From the NCBI GenBank assembly GCA_023266075.1, contig JAHFRX010000026.1, forward strand, positions 1 to 12,409: a stretch of DNA of 12,409 bases, read 5' to 3'. Shown here in pieces: positions 8,500 through 12,409 of the stretch; the first letter of the stretch is position 1; the number at the start of each line of letters is the position of its first letter. The position numbers and the translations under genes are program-made. The DNA is from Legionellaceae bacterium. Its GTDB lineage: Bacteria; Pseudomonadota; Gammaproteobacteria; Legionellales; Legionellaceae. Below the pieces are notes generated by a model. The model searched no databases. It saw only the letters and a program-made list of their open reading frames with translations, and had not been told where the DNA came from.

Positions 8500-8587
8500 A
8501 ACGAAAATTATCCAATAATCGGCACTACCTACTTATCGAGGGAGTTGGAACGGCGCTATTCATTGCAGGCGCTCACGAATGAGGCAA

Positions 8588-8631
8588 AAGAGGGGGATGC
8601 TGAGAAATTACACCAACGCTCAGGGCCTCTT
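8588..8631. repeat. Two-part stem-loop in the intergenic region
   Basis: AAGAGG (8588-8593) pairs with CCTCTT (8626-8631), and inside it CTGAG (8600-8604) pairs with CTCAG (8619-8623) around a 14-nt loop, with a lopsided internal loop (6 nt against 2). The sequence just after it on the + strand is only mildly T-rich (TTAATTTTC), so it is a poor intrinsic terminator. It may belong to the same decayed remnant as the open frame it overlaps. Confidence 0.35.
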
Positions 8632-8663
8632 GGTTAATTTTCTATCTTGATGAAAATTGTGAC

Positions 8664-8694
8664 GTATCGAACTGATACAAAAATAACATATAAT
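8664..8694 (+). promoter_or_regulatory. Putative promoter of the flavoprotein gene (perfect -10, weak -35)
   Basis: A consensus TATAAT lies at 8689-8694, about 30 nt before the TTG start. At the -35 position there is no good hexamer; instead a small palindrome GTATC-GAACT-GATAC (8664-8678) occupies that place, which could be an activator or repressor site. If the -10 is used, transcription starts near 8701 and the leader is only about 23 nt. Confidence 0.45.
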
Positions 8695-8723
8695 CACCGA
8701 TTATCAACGCATAGACGATTAAT

Positions 8724-9902
8724 TTGAATCATATTGATGTTATCATTGTTGGCGCAGGGGCCGCTGGTCTTTTGTGTGCAATAGAGGCCGGCGCTCGTGG
8801 ACGCCATGTGCTTATATTAGAGAAAAGCAATAAAGTAGGTAAAAAAATCCTCATGTCTGGTGGTGGTCGTTGTAATTTTACGAATATCTATACCACGCCT
8901 CAGCAATACTTATCTCAAAATCCACATTTTTGTAAATCCGCACTCAATCGCTACACACCACCCGCATTTATCGACTTAGTCGAGCATCATCGTATCGCTT
9001 ATTATGAAAAAACATTAGGACAATTATTTTGCGAGCAAAAATCAATCCAAATCGTAGAAATGTTGCTCAATGAGTGCCGGAGCCATCACGTTGATATTCA
9101 ACTCAACCAAACCATTACGTCCGTCGAAAAAAAGAATGACACATTCATCGTCACAACAAATGACGCACATTATCAATGCCAATCACTTGTTATTGCGAGC
9201 GGAGGATTATCCATCCCCACTTTAGGCTCCAGTCCTTTTGGCTATCACATTGCAGAGCAATTTGGCATTACTGTTCACCCCTTACGTGCAGGACTCGTAC
9301 CACTCACGTGGCATCAGCATGATAAATTACGTTTTGAGTCTTTATCAGGTATTTCTATTGATAGTCGGATCACTTCTCATGGGAAAACATTTGAGGAAAG
9401 TTTATTATTTACACATCGAGGACTCAGTGGTCCTGCCGTTTTACAAATATCTTCTTACTGGCAACCTGGTGATGAACTCATTATCACACTCTTACCTCAA
9501 CTTGATTTATATAAGGAATTGAATGAAAAACAAATAAAGCATGGAGACAGCGCATTAAAAACGATGTTATCCCAGCACTATCCTAAACGCTTATTAACCG
9601 TTTTCTTTGAATCAACACTTTTAGACAAACCCTTAAAACAATTGAGTCAAAACGATCTCAAAAACATTGCTCACCATCTTCAACACTGGCGCATTACACC
9701 CAATGGCACCGAAGGCTACCGCACAGCAGAAGTCACGTTAGGCGGCGTCGATTGTAATGAATTATCCTCGCAACGGATGGAAGCCAAAAAAGTTCCTGGA
9801 TTATTCTTTATTGGCGAAGTCATCGATGTATCCGGTTGGCTTGGTGGTTATAATTTTCAATGGGCCTGGGCTTCTGGATGGGCTGCGGGACAAGTGGTTT
9901 AA
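8724..9902 (+). CDS. yhiN: HI0933/YhiN-family FAD-dependent oxidoreductase
   Basis: A soluble flavoprotein of the HI0933-like family (called BaiN/YhiN or aminoacetone-oxidase-like in databases); the true substrate is not known. The N-terminal Rossmann motif is VGAGAAG (9-15) with acidic E33 at the end of the second strand for the FAD ribose. The family signature GKKILMSGGGRCNFTN (39-54) follows, and then the closing FAD motif GLFFIGEVIDVSGWLGGYNF near 358-377. At 392 residues it is full length. The start is TTG: in this frame a TAG stop lies 12 nt upstream (8712-8714) and the only other codons in between are ACG, ATT and AAT, so TTG is the only reasonable choice even though no clear Shine-Dalgarno is visible. 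It stands alone on its strand behind its own -10 box. Confidence in the family is high; confidence in the reaction is low. Confidence 0.93.
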   Translation: MNHIDVIIVGAGAAGLLCAIEAGARGRHVLILEKSNKVGKKILMSGGGRCNFTNIYTTPQQYLSQNPHFCKSALNRYTPPAFIDLVEHHRIAYYEKTLGQLFCEQKSIQIVEMLLNECRSHHVDIQLNQTITSVEKKNDTFIVTTNDAHYQCQSLVIASGGLSIPTLGSSPFGYHIAEQFGITVHPLRAGLVPLTWHQHDKLRFESLSGISIDSRITSHGKTFEESLLFTHRGLSGPAVLQISSYWQPGDELIITLLPQLDLYKELNEKQIKHGDSALKTMLSQHYPKRLLTVFFESTLLDKPLKQLSQNDLKNIAHHLQHWRITPNGTEGYRTAEVTLGGVDCNELSSQRMEAKKVPGLFFIGEVIDVSGWLGGYNFQWAWASGWAAGQVV

Positions 9903-9922
9903 CATATAATAATGAACGCTCA

Positions 9923-9951
9923 ATGAATAACGCATAAACCTCGTCTATAAT
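9923..9951 (+). promoter_or_regulatory. Putative promoter of the tandem-domain gene
   Basis: A consensus TATAAT (9946-9951) sits in the 126-nt gap after the flavoprotein gene, with a partial -35 ATGAAT (9923-9928) 17 nt upstream. A start near 9958 would place the downstream stem-loop (9966-9996) entirely in the 5' leader. Another TATAAT at 9905-9910 has no -35 partner. Confidence 0.45.
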
Positions 9952-9965
9952 ACAACAAGGAAAGC

Positions 9966-9996
9966 AGATATTGAGCAAAATGAAAACTCAATATTT
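9966..9996 (+). repeat. Leader inverted repeat (stem-loop or operator) with a third half-site
   Basis: AGATATTGAG (9966-9975) pairs with CTCAATATTT (9987-9996): eight perfect pairs plus one G-U and one A-U, around an 11-nt A-rich loop. A third near copy of the right arm, CTCAAATAT, follows at 10001-10009, just before the AGGAG ribosome binding site (10015-10019). The alternative right arm could let the leader refold, or the three half-sites could bind a protein. It is too AT-rich to be a normal terminator of the preceding gene. Confidence 0.45.
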
Positions 9997-10028
9997 CTAG
10001 CTCAAATATAGATTAGGAGATGACTACT

Positions 10029-10640
10029 ATGGCAATTGATGCACAAGAGAGAGAAATCATCGTTAATTTCTTGAATCAAAGAACTGGTTGGCCGTGGAGT
10101 AGTAATGGAGGGCGCATTTCTTGTGAAACTATATTACAAGGTGATGATCGTCATGCAGTAATGAGGGCTGTTAATCAAGTGCTCATCGACAATGGCATTC
10201 CAAGTTTAGCAGCGGACAACAATTTAAGAAGTTTTGCTGGACGTGGTATTCCTGGGGTCAGGATTCAGGCAGAATTTACATTAAATTCAGATTTATTGAA
10301 TATTCTCCACCAAGCGGATCCTCTTATCGATATTGATTCAAAAAAAGAGGAGCTTTTATTTGAACATACTCAAATAGCCGACATGCTAACTGAGAAAACA
10401 GAATATCCATGGACAAATGATATTGATGGCGTGAGATGCACTGTCAAATTGCCTGCACCAGATCGCTTCGCAGCTGAACGTATTTTTATAGCAACACTTA
10501 CGGCAAATGAGATCCCTAAACCGCAATATCTAGAGAGCTCTGCTCGTGGAGGATGCGTTGTTACAGCTCAGATCTCATCAGCTGTCGCATTGGAAAAATT
10601 ATTGGGCGATACAAACTCAAGAGGTTGTGGACTCAAATGA
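10029..10640 (+). CDS. Unknown protein made of two tandem copies of one domain
   Basis: I do not recognise the family. The 203-residue protein has no signal peptide or membrane segment and is probably cytoplasmic. It consists of two copies of a domain of about 80-85 residues (about 10-94 and 115-192) joined by an acidic/charged linker. Shared features at a constant offset of 105 are L15/L120, T19/T124, P22-W23/P127-W128, C32/C137, D40-R41/D145-R146, A43/A148, R46/R151, L52/L157, N55/N160 and I57-P58/I162-P163. An S-x-A-x-R-G/S-A-R-G-G stretch then aligns with a small gap. The start is ATG 10029, with AGGAG 9 nt upstream; the earlier in-frame ATG at 10020 abuts that AGGAG directly and cannot use it. 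The gene is monocistronic, behind its own promoter-like -10 and leader repeat, and converges on kdsA with 48 nt between stops. It could be a nucleic-acid- or ligand-binding protein or an effector; nothing visible decides. Confidence 0.85.
   Translation: MAIDAQEREIIVNFLNQRTGWPWSSNGGRISCETILQGDDRHAVMRAVNQVLIDNGIPSLAADNNLRSFAGRGIPGVRIQAEFTLNSDLLNILHQADPLIDIDSKKEELLFEHTQIADMLTEKTEYPWTNDIDGVRCTVKLPAPDRFAAERIFIATLTANEIPKPQYLESSARGGCVVTAQISSAVALEKLLGDTNSRGCGLK
10056..10604 (+). repeat. Internal duplication coding for the two domain copies
   Basis: Codons 10-94 (10056-10310) and 115-192 (10371-10604) encode homologous domains with a 315-bp period. Similarity is clear at protein level (TGWPWSSN against TEYPWTND, DNGIPS against ANEIPK) but largely lost at DNA level, so the duplication is old. 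Confidence 0.8.
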
Positions 10641-10688
10641 TAGGCATCCGGCAATATACCTGAGCTGATTGACCGTACAAAGAGCGTT

Positions 10689-11507
10689 TCAAAGCTCACG
10701 GCTCTTAACGATCTTATCTATCGCAACTAGCTGCTCCAGTAATTCACGCATCTTATCAAGCGGCCAACTATTAGGACCATCACTCAGTGCTTTTTCTGGA
10801 AAAGGATGCGTTTCCATAAAGATACCCGAAATTCCAACCGCGGTTGCCGCTCTTGCAAGTGAGGGAATAAACTCACGCTGCCCTCCAGATCGCCCATCTA
10901 AGCCGCCTGGTAACTGCACAGAATGTGTCACATCATAGACAACAGGGCAACCTGTTTCTCGCATAATTTGTAACGAACGCATATCGGAGACCAAATTATT
11001 ATAACCAAACGATACGCCGCGCTCACACACCATAATTTCTTCATTTCCTACAGCGCGCGCTTTTTCAACCACATGCTTCATATCCCAGGGCGCTAAAAAC
11101 TGCCCTTTTTTGATATTCATTGGCTTCTTCATCATGGCCACTTTTTGAATAAAATTCGTCTGACGGCACAAAAATGCAGGTGTCTGCAATACATCAACCA
11201 CACTGGCTACCTCAAATAAAGGCGTGTCTTCATGAACATCGGTGAGTACTGGTACATTAATTTGTGCTTTGACTTTCTCAAGAATCATCAATCCTTGTTC
11301 AAAACCCGGACCTCGATAACTCTGCGCTGACGAACGATTTGCTTTATCAAATGAAGACTTATAAATAAAGGGCAGATGAAGCGCTGCACACATTTCTTTC
11401 AAATATCCTGCTGTTTCAAGCGCTAAAGCTTCACTTTCAATCACACAAGGACCAGCGATTAAAAACAACGGGCTCGAGTCAGAAACTTCAAATCCACACA
11501 ATTTCAT
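10689..11507 (-). CDS. kdsA: 3-deoxy-8-phosphooctulonate synthase (KDO-8-P synthase), metal-dependent type
   Basis: This enzyme condenses phosphoenolpyruvate with arabinose 5-phosphate to KDO-8-phosphate, the first committed step of KDO synthesis for lipopolysaccharide inner core, in the cytoplasm. The 272 residues form the usual TIM barrel with the family motifs KSSFDKANRSS (50-60), SYRGPG, DVHE, PAFLCRQT and THSVQLPGG. The metal-binding set of the Aquifex-type class is complete: C21 in IAGPCVIESE, H195, E232 and D243. E. coli-type enzymes have Asn at the Cys position and need no metal. The start ATG overlaps the pyrG stop (ATGA), with AGGA 6 nt upstream inside pyrG, so translation is coupled. 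After the stop only a weak 4-bp GAGC/GCTC stem is seen, not a convincing terminator. The identification is firm. Confidence 0.97.
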   Translation of the reverse strand: MKLCGFEVSDSSPLFLIAGPCVIESEALALETAGYLKEMCAALHLPFIYKSSFDKANRSSAQSYRGPGFEQGLMILEKVKAQINVPVLTDVHEDTPLFEVASVVDVLQTPAFLCRQTNFIQKVAMMKKPMNIKKGQFLAPWDMKHVVEKARAVGNEEIMVCERGVSFGYNNLVSDMRSLQIMRETGCPVVYDVTHSVQLPGGLDGRSGGQREFIPSLARAATAVGISGIFMETHPFPEKALSDGPNSWPLDKMRELLEQLVAIDKIVKSREL

Positions 11508-12409
11508 ACGTTATCCTTTTGATGATACGCTCTTGCCGCAATGATAAAAGCTTTAAATAAGGGATGTCCATCACGTGGCGTAGATGTAAATTCTGGATGA
11601 AACTGACATGCTAAAAACCAAGGATGTTGCGCCTCGGGCAACTCAATCATTTCAACCAGAGCCGCATTTGTCGAGCGTCCTGAAATCACCAATCCTTTCC
11701 GGACTAATGCGTCAATAAATCCAGGATTCACTTCATACCGATGTCGATGACGCTCGATGCACGTGTCCTGATAAATCTCTGCCGCCAGCGTTTTCGGCTC
11801 AATCATACAAGGTTGCGCACCTAGACGCATCGTTCCACCTAAATCGCTCGCCTCTGTACGCCAGTTAATATGTCCCGCTTCATCCGTCCATTCACTCATC
11901 AAAGCAACCACTGGATGTGTCGTCGTCTTATTAAATTCCGTCGAACTCGCATCGTCAAACCCCACCACATGACGTGCATACTCAATCACCGCGGCTTGCA
12001 TACCTAGACAAATTCCTAAAAAAGGCACGCCATGCTCACGTGCGTACTGAATAGATAAAATTTTACCCTCGACACCACGCTCACCAAATCCACCCGGAAT
12101 TAATAAAGCATCTACTGTTGCAAGTAACTCTGTTCCTTGCGCCTCAATCAATTCGGCATCGATATAAACAATTTCAACACGTGTTTGTGTATGAATACCA
12201 GCATGCAATAATGCCTCATTCAGTGATTTATACGCATCACTTAATTCTGTGTATTTCCCAACCATGCCGACTTTCACTGTCAGCGTTTGAACTTGTTGCG
12301 CATCAACCACGTGCTGCCACTCACGTAGATCAGCAGACTTAATGGACAGACCTAACTTTCGTACCACAATTTCGTCTAAACCTTGCTCATGAAGAATCAA
12401 TGGAATTTG
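11504..12409 (-). CDS. pyrG: CTP synthase, C-terminal part (5' end outside window)
   Basis: CTP synthase makes CTP from UTP, ATP and glutamine, the last step of pyrimidine nucleotide synthesis. The frame is open to the right edge, leaving 301 residues of about 545. The fragment starts at the very end of the synthase domain (IPLILHEQGLDE), then the linker leading to the glutaminase domain that opens with VGMVGKYTELSDAYKS. The class I glutaminase shows the oxyanion-loop stretch IPGGFGERGVEG, nucleophile Cys (codon 12008-12010) in FLGICLGMQ, and the His-Glu of ACQFHPEFTSTPRDGHP near the C-terminus. RHRHRYEVN and GGTMRLG are also typical. All catalytic residues of the glutaminase half are present. 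The stop shares 4 nt with the kdsA start, so pyrG and kdsA form an operon; the CTP product is also used to activate KDO. Confidence 0.97.
   Translation of the reverse strand, partial: QIPLILHEQGLDEIVVRKLGLSIKSADLREWQHVVDAQQVQTLTVKVGMVGKYTELSDAYKSLNEALLHAGIHTQTRVEIVYIDAELIEAQGTELLATVDALLIPGGFGERGVEGKILSIQYAREHGVPFLGICLGMQAAVIEYARHVVGFDDASSTEFNKTTTHPVVALMSEWTDEAGHINWRTEASDLGGTMRLGAQPCMIEPKTLAAEIYQDTCIERHRHRYEVNPGFIDALVRKGLVISGRSTNAALVEMIELPEAQHPWFLACQFHPEFTSTPRDGHPLFKAFIIAARAYHQKDNV

Larger units (their letters stand above)
8393..8723. other. 331-bp divergent intergenic region with operator-like repeats and a possible gene remnant
   Basis: This gap separates the leftward ATPase gene and the rightward flavoprotein gene. 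From left to right it holds the ATPase leader, the palindromic promoter region (8439-8499) and a short palindrome ATTAT-CCA-ATAAT (8507-8519). A more GC-rich stretch follows (about 8521-8637) whose + strand frame is open and reads RELERRYSLQALTNEAKEG in its middle, ending at TAA 8635-8637. A stem-loop (8588-8631) and the flavoprotein promoter complete it. The open frame has no ATG and no usable ribosome binding site, so it may be the tail of a decayed gene or chance. I do not recognise it. Confidence 0.5.

Noticed and set aside
8340..8723. A repeat of the tRNA-Ser 3' end marking the far border of an integrated element
   Set aside because: Read through for GAATCCC and TCTCTCC-like copies; only a CT-rich run inside the ATPase gene (about 8356-8367) resembles it, and it does not match beyond the simple repeat. 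No integrase is present either.
9238..9522. Second-frame 94-residue open frame inside the flavoprotein gene
   Set aside because: It lies wholly within a firmly identified gene, has no ribosome binding site and shows no recognisable features.
10641..10700. Bidirectional terminator between the tandem-domain gene and kdsA
   Set aside because: Only a 4-bp GAGC/GCTC stem with an 8-nt loop and three Ts was found on the kdsA strand; too weak to annotate.

Overview
The window carries a mostly housekeeping stretch of a moderately AT-rich gammaproteobacterial chromosome. The ClpB and CTP synthase fragments resemble their E. coli counterparts closely, and the pyrG-kdsA pair is a typical gammaproteobacterial arrangement. 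The AT-rich codon use and an Aquifex-type KdsA would fit a Legionellales-like bacterium (Legionella, Coxiella and relatives), but that placement is inference and cannot be settled without a search.

Left part (1-6754, all + strand): the 3' two-thirds of clpB (protein disaggregase) is followed after 43 nt by a tightly spaced RND efflux pair, a periplasmic adaptor and a 1010-residue inner-membrane pump, with 3 nt between them. A TauE/SafE-type permease follows 30 nt later. No outer-membrane channel gene is present, so the pump probably uses a TolC-like partner encoded elsewhere. The adaptor carries an unusual extra segment of about 40 residues that holds its only two cysteines.

Middle part (6755-8723): a tRNA-Ser(UGA) with a clear promoter is followed, on the opposite strand, by an AT-rich gene for an ATPase_2/DUF234 protein (AAA ATPase, winged-helix region and a PD-(D/E)xK-like C-terminus). 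This looks like an accessory gene placed beside a tRNA. Its promoter region contains a perfect 10-bp inverted repeat and related half-sites. The 331-bp gap beyond it holds a possible gene remnant and stem-loops.

Right part (8724-12409): a YhiN/HI0933-family flavoprotein (TTG start) is followed by a 203-residue protein of unknown family. That protein is visibly built from two copies of one domain with a 105-residue period, and it has its own promoter-like -10 and a leader stem-loop. Converging on it from the - strand are kdsA (lipopolysaccharide KDO synthesis) and the 3' part of pyrG (CTP synthase). These two overlap by 4 nt and so form a translationally coupled pair. CTP also serves to activate KDO (CMP-KDO), so the pairing makes metabolic sense.

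The best candidates for something undescribed are the tandem-domain protein with its structured leader, and the ATPase/DUF234 gene with its operator-like palindromes beside the tRNA.
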